A stretch of DNA of 64,000 nt from Devosia sp. Leaf420 (lineage in GTDB: Bacteria > Pseudomonadota > Alphaproteobacteria > Rhizobiales > Devosiaceae): the NCBI RefSeq assembly GCF_001425445.1, contig NZ_LMQU01000010.1, positions 7,501-71,500 on the forward strand, given 5' to 3'. Shown in pieces: positions 9,614 through 19,437 of this stretch. A program made the position numbers and the translations under genes. The notes below the pieces were generated by a model. That model made no database searches and had not been told where the DNA came from. It worked only from the letters and a program-made list of their open reading frames with translations. Every line of letters starts with the position of its first letter. The first letter of the stretch is position 1.

Positions 9614-12600
9614 TCACGCCGGAATTTCATCGAGCAGGATCGAAAGCTCAGCCAGGGGCTCCGCGCCCTCGTCAAGCTTATGGACCAGCCGCTCGCCTGC
9701 CTGCTCCAGCCGCTTGTTTGAAGCCAGTCTTTTGCCAACGGCCTTATCTGCCGGCGTGAACGCGATGGCGCGAGGACCGGCATCGATCTGGGCCACACCA
9801 AGCGCCGCCGCCTTGAGGCCAAAGCGCGCGTGGTCTAGCAACATCTCGACCTCGGGTGGGCGATCGCCAAACCGGTCTTCCAGTTCATCCGCGAAATCAT
9901 CCACCTCTTCTGGCCGCGAAAATCGCTGCAACCGGGCATAGAGATTGATGCGCAGCACGGCCTCGGGCACGTAGTCGATCGGGATACTGCCCGATGCGCC
10001 AAGGTTCAGCTTTGCCGAACGCCGCTTCTCGGTTTCCTCGCCCTTGGCCCGACGCAGCGCCCCTTCCAGAAGTTGCTGATAAAGGCTGGCCCCAATCAGG
10101 TGCAGGTGTCCGGCCTGATCCTCACCCAGAAGATCCCCCGCCCCGCGCAATTCGAGATCGCGCGCGCTGATCTCGAACCCGGCACCCAACCGGTCAAAGG
10201 CTTCTAGCGTCGAGAGTCGCGCCCGCGTTGCTTCGGCAATCTCCTCTTCGGGCGCGGTATAGAGATAGGCCACGCCCTGCGCTCGTCCGCGCCCCACCCG
10301 GCCCCGCAATTGATGCAATTGCGCCAGTCCAAAGCGATCCGCCCGCCAGATAAGCATCGTATTGGCCCGCGGCACATCAAGGCCACTTTCGATGATATTG
10401 GTCGCGAGCAGCACATCGCCCTCGCCATTGGCAAAGCCGAGAAGCGCGGTATCGATCTCCTTTGCCGGCAGTTCGCCATGCGCCACGACGACGCTGAGAT
10501 CGGGCACGATGCGCGCCAGTTCCTCGGCGACCTTAGCGATGTCTTCGATGCGCGGCACGACGACGAAACTTTGCCCATTGCGGCGCTTCTCGCGCAGCAG
10601 TGCCGTCCGCGCCGATGCCGCATCGAATGGCACCAGGAACGTCCTGATCGGCCGCCGCCGCGCTGGTGGTGTCGCGATAATGCTCGCGTCCTGCAATCCC
10701 ACCATCGCCGCCTGCAATGTGCGGGGAATGGGCGTCGCGCTCATCGAGAGCATATGAACGGCTTCGGTCATCTCCTGCAGCTGGCGCTTGATCTTGGCGC
10801 CAAACCGCTGCTCCTCGTCGAGGATGACGAGACCCAGTTCGGGCAGGCTCACATCGTCCGCAACAATGGCGTGCGTCGCAACCACGATGCGGATTTCACC
10901 ACTCTCCAACTGCGCCTTCACGGCCTTGTTCTCGGCCGCCGAATTGAGACGCGAGAGGTGACCGATGGTTATCTCGGTGCCCGCAAAGCGGCGCTCGAAA
11001 CTATGAAGGTGCTGTCGCGCCAGCACCGTCGTTGGTGCAACGACGGCCACCTGCTTGCCGGCCAGCGCCGCTGCAGCCGCAGCCCGTAGCGCCACCTCGG
11101 TCTTGCCAAAGCCGACATCGCCACAGACGAGACGGTTCATCCGCCGGCCTGAGCCGAGATCCTCCAGCACCGCGGCAATCGCCGCTGCCTGATCGGGCGT
11201 TTCGGCATAGGGGAAGCGCGTGGCAAGGCGTTGATAGGCGGCCTTTGGCGGCCGCAACACCGGCGCTTCGGCCTTGAGCCGCGCTTCGGCAAGTTCGGCC
11301 AAACGCGCGGCGGCTTCATCGATCTCGGCACTGACGCTGGCGCGCTTCTTGAACCAGGCATCGGTATTGAGCCGATCGAGCGTCACCGCATCGGGCTCGG
11401 CACCATAGCGCCATAGCTTGCTGAAATCCTCGACCGGCACCAGCAGCGACGCATCGCCATGATATTCAAGCCGGATCGTATCCTGGGCAACGCCATCGAC
11501 TTCGACTTGGGTCAGATCGCGGAGAATGCCGACGCCATGGTCTTCATGGACGACGACATCGCCCACCCGCAATTCGACCGGCGCCAGCAATTGCTGCGCC
11601 GATTGGGTTGCATTCAATCGGCTCCCCAGCACATCGGCTGCCGCGATGACGACCAGACCGGCACGCGCATCGACAAATCCCTCGTCGAGATCGAATGGCG
11701 CCATATAGACGCCAGCCGATCCATCCAAGGCACCGAGCCCGGCACCCAGATCCGAAACGTCGACGCTCTGCCGCCGCAGGATTTTGCGGAGGGGCTGTTG
11801 CTCGCCCGGCGTTCCGCAGACGATCACCTGCCGCTTGAGCGCCAACTGCTCCTTGATGAAAGCGCTAAGGCTCCCGCCCGGGCTGCGCACCGCCGAAAAG
11901 TCCGGCACTGTCTCGAGCTCGTCGAGATCGACATCCAACTCTTCGGTCTTGGCGAAAGCCGCATCCCAAGCCTTTGCATCGAGATAAAGCTCGTCGACCG
12001 GTCGGGGTTTTCTCGCTTCCCCGAAATCGCACGCTGTGGAATAGGCTTCGGCGATCTGTTCGTGGATCGCCGCGATATTCTCGTGAGCCATGGGCGAAAC
12101 GACCATCCGCCCCTTGGGGAGATAATCGAACAGCGTCTCAAGCTTGTCATAGCGCTCGCCGAGGCGATGCTCATCGACATCGACCGTGTCGGCATCCTCC
12201 GCGATCCATTCCGACGCGGGACCAAGCTGCAGCGTCTCGATTTCCTCAAGCGAGCGCTGGCTGCGCGGATCATAGCGCGTCATCGTTTCGATCGTGCCGT
12301 CTTCAGCATCCGTAATCCGGATCGGCGCATCGGCATCGGCCGGAAACACTTCCACTACATTGCCGCGAATAGCGATCTCGCCGGGCTCGTCCACGCGATC
12401 ATCGATCACATAGCCCGTACGCAACACGAAGCGCTCAAAAGCCTCGCGATCAAGCACCTCTCCCCGCGTCAGGGTAAGAAGCGCCGCGCCGACAATTTTG
12501 CGCGGCGGCAGTTTCTGCACCACGGCCTGGGGCGAGGTGACGACGATCCGACCGGTTTTGGCCGGTTCGGTCATGCGCCGCAGGCTGGCCATGCGCCGTC

Positions 12601-12913
12601 CCATGCTTTCGCTCGATGGCCGGGCACGATCATAGGGTAGACAATCCCAGGGCTGCAGATGGAGCACATCCGCCCCGGCGGCAAAGCCGGCCAGCGCCCG
12701 CGCCGTCTCCTCGCTCCGCCGTTCGCTCGAAGCGACATAACAGAGGTCGCCGCCGCTTTGCGTCCACAACTGCGCCAGGCGAAACCCAACCGCCGCAGCC
12801 GGAGGTTGCGTTGCCGCCCGGCTGTCGCCGTTTTGCTGGTTGGGAAGGCCCGATGGCAGAAGAGGCGAGACAAGCGCTGGATCGTTCTGACTAGCCACGG
12901 GCCAGTCCCTCAT
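9614..12913 (-). CDS. mfd: Mfd-type helicase (transcription-repair coupling factor or paralogue)
   Basis: 1,099 residues with Mfd architecture in order: UvrB-like N-terminal module (LQPWDCLPYDRARPSSES near residue 90), RNA-polymerase-interacting CarD-like domain (VVHEDHGVGILRDL, about residue 455), superfamily 2 helicase core with Walker A GDVGFGKTEVA (~600) and DEEQRFG, then LSMSATPIPRTL and the RecG-like translocation motif HQLRGRVGRG, and a short TRCF C-terminal domain. Mfd removes stalled RNA polymerase and recruits UvrA. Several core motifs deviate from the consensus (HEDHGVGIL for HxDHGIGRF; FGAKIKR where HKE is usual), it is somewhat shorter than usual, and it is not beside recG or sdhE. 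It may therefore be a second, divergent paralogue. Confidence 0.85.
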   Translation of the reverse strand: MRDWPVASQNDPALVSPLLPSGLPNQQNGDSRAATQPPAAAVGFRLAQLWTQSGGDLCYVASSERRSEETARALAGFAAGADVLHLQPWDCLPYDRARPSSESMGRRMASLRRMTEPAKTGRIVVTSPQAVVQKLPPRKIVGAALLTLTRGEVLDREAFERFVLRTGYVIDDRVDEPGEIAIRGNVVEVFPADADAPIRITDAEDGTIETMTRYDPRSQRSLEEIETLQLGPASEWIAEDADTVDVDEHRLGERYDKLETLFDYLPKGRMVVSPMAHENIAAIHEQIAEAYSTACDFGEARKPRPVDELYLDAKAWDAAFAKTEELDVDLDELETVPDFSAVRSPGGSLSAFIKEQLALKRQVIVCGTPGEQQPLRKILRRQSVDVSDLGAGLGALDGSAGVYMAPFDLDEGFVDARAGLVVIAAADVLGSRLNATQSAQQLLAPVELRVGDVVVHEDHGVGILRDLTQVEVDGVAQDTIRLEYHGDASLLVPVEDFSKLWRYGAEPDAVTLDRLNTDAWFKKRASVSAEIDEAAARLAELAEARLKAEAPVLRPPKAAYQRLATRFPYAETPDQAAAIAAVLEDLGSGRRMNRLVCGDVGFGKTEVALRAAAAAALAGKQVAVVAPTTVLARQHLHSFERRFAGTEITIGHLSRLNSAAENKAVKAQLESGEIRIVVATHAIVADDVSLPELGLVILDEEQRFGAKIKRQLQEMTEAVHMLSMSATPIPRTLQAAMVGLQDASIIATPPARRRPIRTFLVPFDAASARTALLREKRRNGQSFVVVPRIEDIAKVAEELARIVPDLSVVVAHGELPAKEIDTALLGFANGEGDVLLATNIIESGLDVPRANTMLIWRADRFGLAQLHQLRGRVGRGRAQGVAYLYTAPEEEIAEATRARLSTLEAFDRLGAGFEISARDLELRGAGDLLGEDQAGHLHLIGASLYQQLLEGALRRAKGEETEKRRSAKLNLGASGSIPIDYVPEAVLRINLYARLQRFSRPEEVDDFADELEDRFGDRPPEVEMLLDHARFGLKAAALGVAQIDAGPRAIAFTPADKAVGKRLASNKRLEQAGERLVHKLDEGAEPLAELSILLDEIPA

Positions 12914-13276
12914 CTGCGCAGGAAAAACCGACGGCTACCGGCAGCAAGAGACCGATAGAGCGCGAAGACGATAAGACAGACATGCGTGAGGACTCCATGT
13001 GTCCTCCAATACCCGCCGCCCCCCATGGTTCCGGTGGAGCGGTCGAGGGGCGTCAGCGCATATCACGGGTTTCAGGTCCGGCCCTCTTCAACCCCAGCAA
13101 ATGCGTGCCCGAAACGCGCCGATTTTCAAACCAACCAGCCTCCGGGCAAAAACTGCTACGCCGTCGCGGGATATTAGACTACCAGTTTCATAGACATTGT
13201 TGATTTGTGACGCCCTCGGGATAGGCTTTGCTCCGGTTAGGGCTGCAGGGCGGCCTACGAAGAAAAGGGTCACACC
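12914..13276. other. Gene-free divergent intergenic region
   Basis: 363 bp between the starts of mfd and the ABC binding-protein gene; it must hold both promoters. I see a small hairpin (GAGGAC 12988-12993 with GTCCTC 13001-13006) and a moderately AT-richer stretch at about 13172-13210 where a plus-strand promoter could lie. Short open frames here lack ribosome sites and family resemblance. Confidence 0.6.
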
Positions 13277-14920
13277 GTGTCATTGTTCGCGCGCGTCAGC
13301 GGAAAATTCAGTCGCCTTCTGGTGGTCGGGGCGCTTTTGTCCTCGGTATCGGCCAGTGCAGTTCTGGCTCAGGAAACCCCTGTGCAGGGCGGCACGCTCG
13401 TTTATCTCGAGCAGCAGGCCCACACCAATCTCTATCCCCCGGCTGGCGGCTTTTATCCCAATAGCGGCATTCTCAATCAGATCACTGACAAGCTGACCTG
13501 GCAGAACCCCGAGACGCTCAAAAATGAGCCCTGGATTGCACAAAGCTGGGAGATCAATGCCGACGCGACCGAATATACTTTTAAGCTGCGCGATGGCGTG
13601 ACCTTCTCCGACGGCACCCCGCTCGATGCCGAAGCCGTCGCCAAGAACTTCGACACCTTCGGTCTCGGCAACAAGGAGCTGGGGTATCCGGTTGCCGAAG
13701 CGATCAACAACTATGACCACAGCGAAGTCATCGACCCGCTGACCATCAAGTTTGTCTTCAAGGCGCCGGCCCCCGGCTTCCTCCAGGCGACATCGGTGAT
13801 CGGCTCGGGCCTAGTGGCCCCGAGCGTCCTCGATCAGCCCTATAACGAACTGGGCGATGCGACCAAGATCATCGGCTCCGGCCCCTTCGTTGTCGAAAGC
13901 GAAGTGCTCGGCCAGAGCCTCAATCTCAAGGCCCGCGAGGATTATGCCTGGGGTCCCGAGAGCCTTGCTCATCAGGGTCGGGCCTATCTCGATGCCATCC
14001 AATATGTCGTGACGCCGGAAGACAGCGTCCGCATCGGCGCGCTGCTCGCCGGACAGGCCGATGTCATCCGCCAGATCCAGGCTTATGATGAAGCGCAGGT
14101 GGAGCAGCAGGGCTATGAAATCCTCTCCGCGCCAACCCGCGGGGTCAACAACAACGTCTCCTTCCGTCCCGAAAATCCGCTCGTCGCCGATCTAAAAGTG
14201 CGTCAGGCGCTGACCGCCGCGACCAATAGCGAAGAGATCGTCTCGACACTCTTTTCGAGTCACTATCCGCGCGCCACATCGGTGATCGCCTCGACCGCTT
14301 CGGGCTATGTCGATCTCTCTGACAAGCTGGCTTTCGATCAGGACCGCGCCAAGGCGCTGCTCGATGAGGCCGGTTGGGTTCCCGGCGCCGATGGCATCCG
14401 CGAAAAGGACGGGCAAAAGCTCGAACTCAATATCTATGAGTCCCTGCCCCAACCGCAAAACCGCGCGACGCTCCAGCTTCTCAGCCAGCAATGGGCGCAG
14501 GTCGGGGTTAAGCTCAACGTGCTGGCCGGCGATAGCGGCAGCGCAACGACGGATAATCTCGACCCGCTGAAGACCCCGCTTCGTCCAGCCATGGTCGGTC
14601 GTGCCGATCCCGATGTGATCAAGTCGAATTTCTATCCGACCAATCGCGACTCGCTTTTGCAAAAGGGCGGCACCAACCCCAATGCGACGTGGGAAGATCC
14701 TGAGCTCAACAAGCTTCTTCTCTCCATCGCCTCGGAGCCCGATAGCGACAAGCGCCTCAAGCTCACGGCCGATGTTCAGGCCTACCTCCTCGACCAAGCC
14801 TATGTGATCCCGATCTTTGAAGAGCCGCAGGTCTTTGCCGGTGCGCCCTATGTCCACGACGTCACCTTCGACGCCGTTGCGCGCCCGAGCTTTTACAACA
14901 CCTGGCTTTCCCCGCGCTGA
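13277..14920 (+). CDS. ABC transporter substrate-binding protein, family 5 (KPN_01854-like)
   Basis: 547 residues, starting at GTG with a purine-rich site (AAAAGGG) 6 bp upstream. An N-terminal export signal (about 1-31, ending VLA before QETP) has no lipobox cysteine, so it is probably a free periplasmic protein. The rest is an SBP_bac_5 fold (DppA/OppA/NikA type) with the typical segments YTFKLRDGVTFSDGTPLDAEAV and VRQALTAATN. It is the first gene of an ABC importer and luciferase-like enzyme run. As I recall, this gene order matches a conserved set defined around Klebsiella KPN_01854. Family members bind peptides, metal chelates or small amines; the ligand here is unknown. Confidence 0.9.
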   Translation: MSLFARVSGKFSRLLVVGALLSSVSASAVLAQETPVQGGTLVYLEQQAHTNLYPPAGGFYPNSGILNQITDKLTWQNPETLKNEPWIAQSWEINADATEYTFKLRDGVTFSDGTPLDAEAVAKNFDTFGLGNKELGYPVAEAINNYDHSEVIDPLTIKFVFKAPAPGFLQATSVIGSGLVAPSVLDQPYNELGDATKIIGSGPFVVESEVLGQSLNLKAREDYAWGPESLAHQGRAYLDAIQYVVTPEDSVRIGALLAGQADVIRQIQAYDEAQVEQQGYEILSAPTRGVNNNVSFRPENPLVADLKVRQALTAATNSEEIVSTLFSSHYPRATSVIASTASGYVDLSDKLAFDQDRAKALLDEAGWVPGADGIREKDGQKLELNIYESLPQPQNRATLQLLSQQWAQVGVKLNVLAGDSGSATTDNLDPLKTPLRPAMVGRADPDVIKSNFYPTNRDSLLQKGGTNPNATWEDPELNKLLLSIASEPDSDKRLKLTADVQAYLLDQAYVIPIFEEPQVFAGAPYVHDVTFDAVARPSFYNTWLSPR

Positions 14921-14931
14921 TCCCAAACCGG

Positions 14932-14953
14932 GGCGCCCCGCCATCGGGGCGCC
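14932..14953 (+). promoter_or_regulatory. Intercistronic hairpin after the binding-protein gene
   Basis: GGCGCCCC (14932-14939) pairs with GGGGCGCC (14946-14953) across a 6-nt loop, in the 54-bp gap between binding protein and first permease. No T tract follows. Such GC-rich hairpins between binding-protein and permease genes often stabilise the upstream mRNA or cause partial termination, giving more binding protein than membrane subunits. That role is inferred here. Confidence 0.5.
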
Positions 14954-14974
14954 TCCCTATTTCAGGAGTTGTCG

Positions 14975-15919
14975 ATGACCCAAGCGATCGTTTCCCGCAT
15001 CGGACAGGCCCTGGTGGTGCTGCTCCTTGCGTTCACGGCGTCCTTCCTGCTGCTGCAGGCGCTGCCGGGCGACGCCATCCTGATCAAATACCAGAACCCG
15101 GAAATGGGTTTGACACCCGAGCAGATCGCAGAAATCCGCGTGCTCTATGGCGCCGATGCACCGATTTGGGCGCAGTATGGCAATACGCTTTGGAATTTCC
15201 TCCAAGGCAGTTTCGGCTATTCCATCCAGGCCGGCGTGCCGGTCAATACGCTACTTGCCACCAATCTGCCGCCAACCCTGCGCCTCGCGAGCCTCGCGCT
15301 CGTCCTCGCCATTCTGCTGGCCTTCGCCATCGCATTTGCCGCGACCCTCGCGCCATTCCGTTGGCTGCGCAACGCCCTCGCCTCTTTGCCGGCACTGATG
15401 ATTTCGGTGCCGGTCTTCTGGCTCGGCATCATGCTGATCCAGATTTTTTCCTTCCGGCTGCGGCTCGTACCGATCATCAATCCCAATGAATTCCAGGCGC
15501 TGATCCTGCCGGTGCTGACGCTGGCTTTGCCCATTGCGGCGCCGCTGGCGCAGATCCTGATCCGCAGCCTCGACGAGGTGGAAGCTCAGCCCTTCGTTGC
15601 CGTGGCGCGGGCCAAAGGTGCGACGCGCAAAGGCGTGCTCTGGCGCCATGTGCTGCGCAACGCACTCTTGCCGGTCTTGACCATTGCCGGCCTCCTCTTC
15701 GGCGAACTGCTGGCCGGCGCCGTCGTCACCGAAACCGTCTTCGGCATCAACGGCCTCGGCCGTATTACCGAACAGGCGGTGAGCAACCAGGATACCGCCG
15801 TCCTTCAGGCCATCGTCATCCTCGCCGCCGGTGGCTTCATTCTCATCAATCTTCTGGTCGATCTCGCCGCGCCCCTCATCGATCCGCGTCTCAAAAGAAC
15901 AGTGGGAGCCCTCGCATGA
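14975..15919 (+). CDS. ABC transporter permease, DppB-type
   Basis: 314 residues with six predicted membrane segments and the BPD_transp_1 domain. The cytoplasmic coupling motif EAQPFVAVARAKGATRKGVLWRHV (about residues 195-220) matches the EAA loop that contacts the ATPase. ATG 14975 is preferred over the TTG at 14969 because AGGAG (14964-14968) lies 6 bp upstream of it. It is the first of two inner-membrane subunits of the importer and overlaps the next gene by 4 bp (ATGA), implying translational coupling. Confidence 0.93.
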   Translation: MTQAIVSRIGQALVVLLLAFTASFLLLQALPGDAILIKYQNPEMGLTPEQIAEIRVLYGADAPIWAQYGNTLWNFLQGSFGYSIQAGVPVNTLLATNLPPTLRLASLALVLAILLAFAIAFAATLAPFRWLRNALASLPALMISVPVFWLGIMLIQIFSFRLRLVPIINPNEFQALILPVLTLALPIAAPLAQILIRSLDEVEAQPFVAVARAKGATRKGVLWRHVLRNALLPVLTIAGLLFGELLAGAVVTETVFGINGLGRITEQAVSNQDTAVLQAIVILAAGGFILINLLVDLAAPLIDPRLKRTVGALA

Positions 15920-16755
15920 CGACGCTCGATCTCTTTGGCACCCGCGCGCCATCGCGCCGCATTCCGCGCTTTGATCCGACGCTGGTTCTCTCCTGGGCCA
16001 TCGTCGCGGTCGTGCTCGCCTGGGCCTTGGCCCCCGGTCTCTTCACGCCCCATAGCGGCACGGTCGGCATCGCCGGCAATCAGCTCAAGGCGCCCGACGC
16101 CGCCCACTGGTTCGGCACCGACGAAATCGGCCGCGATGTCCTCGCGCGTATCATCTATGGCGCCGCCAATTCGCTCGCCGGCGCCATCGTCGCCGTCGCG
16201 GTCGGCTTTTTCGGCGGCACCGCGCTGGGCCTCGTCGCCGGTTCAGTGGGCGGCAAGCTCGACATCGCCATCATGCGGATCGTCGATGTTCTCCTGTCCG
16301 TGCCCGGGCTTTTGCTGCAGCTCTCGATCATCATCATTCTCGGCTTCGGCACGGTCAATGTCGCCGTTGCCGTAGGCGTCACCATCGTTGCCGGCTTTGC
16401 CCGGCTGATGCGCTCCGAAGTCATCCGCGTGCGCCAGGCCGATTATGTCGAAGCGGCCTTCGGCAGCGGAGGGCGCTTTGCCGCCGTGCTGTGGCGCCAT
16501 GTCCTGCCCAACTCGCTCGGCACGGTCATCGCCTATGCCGCGCTCCAGTTCGGCAGCGCCATCCTCGCGATTTCGACACTCGGATTTCTCGGCTATGGCG
16601 CGCCGCCGCCGACCCCGGAATGGGGGCTTCTGATTTCGGAAGGCCGCAAATATCTCACCGCCGCCTGGTGGCTGACGACCTTTCCGGGCCTTGCCGTCAT
16701 TCTCGTCGTGCTTGCCGCCAATCGCATCAGCCAATCGCTGCGGAGATCATCATGA
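15916..16755 (+). CDS. ABC transporter permease, DppC-type
   Basis: 279 residues. A short basic N terminus, a first membrane helix (about 22-45) and the DppC-type segment HWFGTDEIGRDVLARIIYGA mark the second permease of a peptide/nickel-type importer. The EAA coupling loop (EVIRVRQADYVEAAFGSGG) lies near residues 165-185. It overlaps the preceding permease and the following ATPase gene by 4 bp at each end, so all three transport genes appear to be translated as one unit. Confidence 0.93.
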   Translation: MTTLDLFGTRAPSRRIPRFDPTLVLSWAIVAVVLAWALAPGLFTPHSGTVGIAGNQLKAPDAAHWFGTDEIGRDVLARIIYGAANSLAGAIVAVAVGFFGGTALGLVAGSVGGKLDIAIMRIVDVLLSVPGLLLQLSIIIILGFGTVNVAVAVGVTIVAGFARLMRSEVIRVRQADYVEAAFGSGGRFAAVLWRHVLPNSLGTVIAYAALQFGSAILAISTLGFLGYGAPPPTPEWGLLISEGRKYLTAAWWLTTFPGLAVILVVLAANRISQSLRRSS

Positions 16756-18404
16756 ACATGCTGGCCTTTCCCTCCAAAAAGTCCCTGCTCGATATCCGCG
16801 ACCTGACCATTTCCTATCATCTCCCCGAAGGCCGGCGGCAGGTGGTCAATGGAGTGTCGTTTTCCATCGGCGAAGGTGAAGTCGTGGCGCTGGTCGGCGA
16901 ATCCGGTTCGGGCAAGACCACCACGGCTCAATCGATCATCGGGCTCTTGCCCGATAATGGCCGGATCGAGAGCGGCAGCATCCGCCTCAACGACGCCGAA
17001 CTCAGCGATTGGGCGTCCCGCCGCTTCGATGCCATTCGCGGCAAGGTCGTGAGCCTTATACCGCAGGACCCCGGCAGCTCGCTCAATCCCGTCCTGACCA
17101 TCGGCCGGCAGGTCGAGGAAATCCTGAAACTTCACGGCTGGCGCGATCGCAAGGCGCGCCACGCGCGCGTGCTCGAACTGCTCGCCCGCGTCGGGCTGAG
17201 CAATCCCGAACTGCGTGCCAACCAGTATCCGCACGAACTCTCGGGTGGCATGAAACAGCGCGTGCTGATCGCGATCGCCGTCGCGCTCAAACCGGCGCTG
17301 ATCATTGCCGATGAACCGACAAGCGCCCTCGATGTCACCGTCCAGCACCGCATCCTTGATCTTATCGACGAACTGCGCGCCGAATCCGGCACGGCAGTCT
17401 TGCTGGTCACGCACGATCTCGGTGTCGCCGCCGATCGCGCCGACCGCGTAGTGGTCCTGCGCAAGGGCCATGTCGAGGAACAGGGGCCGACGTCTGCCCT
17501 GCTCGCGCGGCCCACAAGCGCCTATGCAAAGCAGCTACTCGCCGATGCGCCCTCCCTCGCGCCAAAAGGGTTTAGGGACGCCCCAGAAAATCCCGAAGCC
17601 GCCATCGAGGTCCGCAACCTCCGCCAGGAATTCGGCCACGGCAAATCCCGTGTCCTTGCCGTCGACGATGTGTCTTTCTCCATTGCTCGCGGCACGACCC
17701 ATGCGCTCGTCGGCGAATCCGGTTCGGGCAAGACGACGACCGCCCGCAGCATTGTCGGCCTTCAGCACCCGACCGCAGGCAGCATTCTCATCGACGGCAC
17801 GGAGGTCACGTCGCTTTCGGGCGAAGCGCGCCGGCTGTTCCGGCGCGATGTGCAGCTCGTCTATCAAAACCCCTTCACCTCGCTCGATCCGCGCCAGCGC
17901 ATCCTCGATATCGTTGGCGAACCGCTACGCAATTTCGAAACCTTGACCCGCAAGGCGCGTGACGAGCGCGCAGCCGCAATGATCGAGAAAGTGGGCCTGC
18001 CGGCCGATGTGATCACGCGCAATCCACGCGCCCTCTCGGGCGGTCAGCGCCAACGCGTCGCCATTGCCCGCGCGCTGGTCCTCGAACCGCGCTTCCTCGT
18101 CCTCGATGAAGCCGTGTCGGCGCTCGACGTGACGGTTCAGGCGCAAATCCTCAACCTTTTGACCGAGCTTCAGGACCAGCTCGGGCTGACCTACCTCTTC
18201 GTCACCCACGATCTCTCAGTGGTGCGCCAGATCGCCCACACCGTCACGGTGATGCAGGCCGGCCAAGCGGTCGAAACCGGCCTGGTTGCGCGCGTCTTCA
18301 CTGAGCCAGCGTCTCCTTACACAAGCGATCTCCTTGCCGCCATTCCAGGCCGGCGCCTCGGCGCCAGCCATCCCGTCCTCCACTATTCAGGAGCCGCCGA
18401 ATGA
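16752..18404 (+). CDS. Fused double ABC ATPase (DppD-DppF type)
   Basis: 550 residues containing two complete nucleotide-binding domains in one chain. The first half (about 10-265) has Walker A GESGSGKTTT, signature LSGGMKQRV and Walker B IIADEPTSALDVT. The second (about 285-535) has another GESGSGKTTT, LSGGQRQRV and LVLDEAVSALDVT. In most family-5 importers these are separate DppD and DppF polypeptides; the fused form occurs in part of the family. All catalytic motifs are intact in both halves. Position and overlaps tie it to the two permeases. The start ATG overlaps the dppC-type stop codon. Confidence 0.95.
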   Translation: MNMLAFPSKKSLLDIRDLTISYHLPEGRRQVVNGVSFSIGEGEVVALVGESGSGKTTTAQSIIGLLPDNGRIESGSIRLNDAELSDWASRRFDAIRGKVVSLIPQDPGSSLNPVLTIGRQVEEILKLHGWRDRKARHARVLELLARVGLSNPELRANQYPHELSGGMKQRVLIAIAVALKPALIIADEPTSALDVTVQHRILDLIDELRAESGTAVLLVTHDLGVAADRADRVVVLRKGHVEEQGPTSALLARPTSAYAKQLLADAPSLAPKGFRDAPENPEAAIEVRNLRQEFGHGKSRVLAVDDVSFSIARGTTHALVGESGSGKTTTARSIVGLQHPTAGSILIDGTEVTSLSGEARRLFRRDVQLVYQNPFTSLDPRQRILDIVGEPLRNFETLTRKARDERAAAMIEKVGLPADVITRNPRALSGGQRQRVAIARALVLEPRFLVLDEAVSALDVTVQAQILNLLTELQDQLGLTYLFVTHDLSVVRQIAHTVTVMQAGQAVETGLVARVFTEPASPYTSDLLAAIPGRRLGASHPVLHYSGAAE

Positions 18405-19423
18405 CCAGCCCCAAGCGCCTGGGCTTTTTCTCCCGCCTGCTCGACAGCGTGTCGCCCGGCGAACGTTATCGATTGGGCGCCGAACAGATCATCCATGCCG
18501 AGCGGCTGGGATTTGACAGCGCCTGGGTCGCCCAGCACCATTTCAACTATGAAGAAGGCGGGCTCCCGTCGCCCTTGGTGTTCCTCAGCCACGTTGCGGC
18601 CCGGACCAAAACCATTCGCCTCGGCACCGGCATCATCACCCTCCCGCTCGAACAACCCATTCGCGTCGCCGAAGACGCTGCCGTGCTCGATCTCTTGAGC
18701 AATGGCCGGCTCGAACTTGGCATCGGTAGCGGCGGCACCGCCAGCTCCTTCGTCGCCTTCGGGCTCGAAAGCGCCGCGCGTGGTGCGATCAATGGCGCCA
18801 ATCTCGATGTCCTGCGCAAGGCCCTCGGCGGCGGCGATCTCGGTGGCGGCAATCACCTGCACCCCGAGCGCAAGCCGCTCCTCGATCGCATCTGGCAGGC
18901 CACATTTTCGGTCGACGGCGGCGCCCGTGCCGGCGCGGCGGGCGATGGGCTCATGCTCTCACGCACCCAGCCGCGCGCGCCAGACAATCCGGACGCCAGC
19001 CTTGCCGACCTGCAGCATCCGATCATCGATGCCTATCTGCAAAACCTGCCCCCCGGCGTCGAACCGCGCATTCTCGCGTCGCGCACGCTCTTTGTCGCAG
19101 ATGAGCAATCGACGGCGCTCGAATGGGCCGACCAAGGCCTCCGCCGGATCGCAGTGAAGTTCGCGGCGGGCGGTCATATCCTCGCGGGCAATACATTGCC
19201 CGATCTGATCCGCGCCTTCGACACCCATGTCGGCACAGCCGAGACCGTAATCGACAGCCTCTCGCAAGATACGACGCTCGCGCGCGCCACCGACATTTCC
19301 TTCCAGGTCCACTCGGTCGATCCACCGCACGAGTTGATCCTGCGCTCGCTCGAACTCACCGCCACCGCAGTCGCGCCCGCGCTCGGCTGGCGCGCCCGGC
19401 CATCCATCGCAATCGCCAGTTGA
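18401..19423 (+). CDS. Luciferase-like FMN-dependent monooxygenase (KPN_01858-like)
   Basis: 340 residues with the bacterial-luciferase TIM-barrel fold: the opening segment RLGFFSRLLD, GFDSAWVAQHHFNYEEGG (with the His pair common near the flavin/active site) and RTKTIRLGTGIITLPLEQP. LLM enzymes use reduced FMN from a partner reductase and O2 to oxidise small molecules. No reductase gene lies nearby. It overlaps the ATPase gene by 4 bp, so the importer and oxidase are probably made together, which suggests that the imported compound or its product is the substrate. It resembles the family I recall as KPN_01858-type putative luciferase-like monooxygenases; the substrate is unknown. Confidence 0.88.
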   Translation: MTSPKRLGFFSRLLDSVSPGERYRLGAEQIIHAERLGFDSAWVAQHHFNYEEGGLPSPLVFLSHVAARTKTIRLGTGIITLPLEQPIRVAEDAAVLDLLSNGRLELGIGSGGTASSFVAFGLESAARGAINGANLDVLRKALGGGDLGGGNHLHPERKPLLDRIWQATFSVDGGARAGAAGDGLMLSRTQPRAPDNPDASLADLQHPIIDAYLQNLPPGVEPRILASRTLFVADEQSTALEWADQGLRRIAVKFAAGGHILAGNTLPDLIRAFDTHVGTAETVIDSLSQDTTLARATDISFQVHSVDPPHELILRSLELTATAVAPALGWRARPSIAIAS

Positions 19424-19437
19424 ACAAGGATTTTTCC

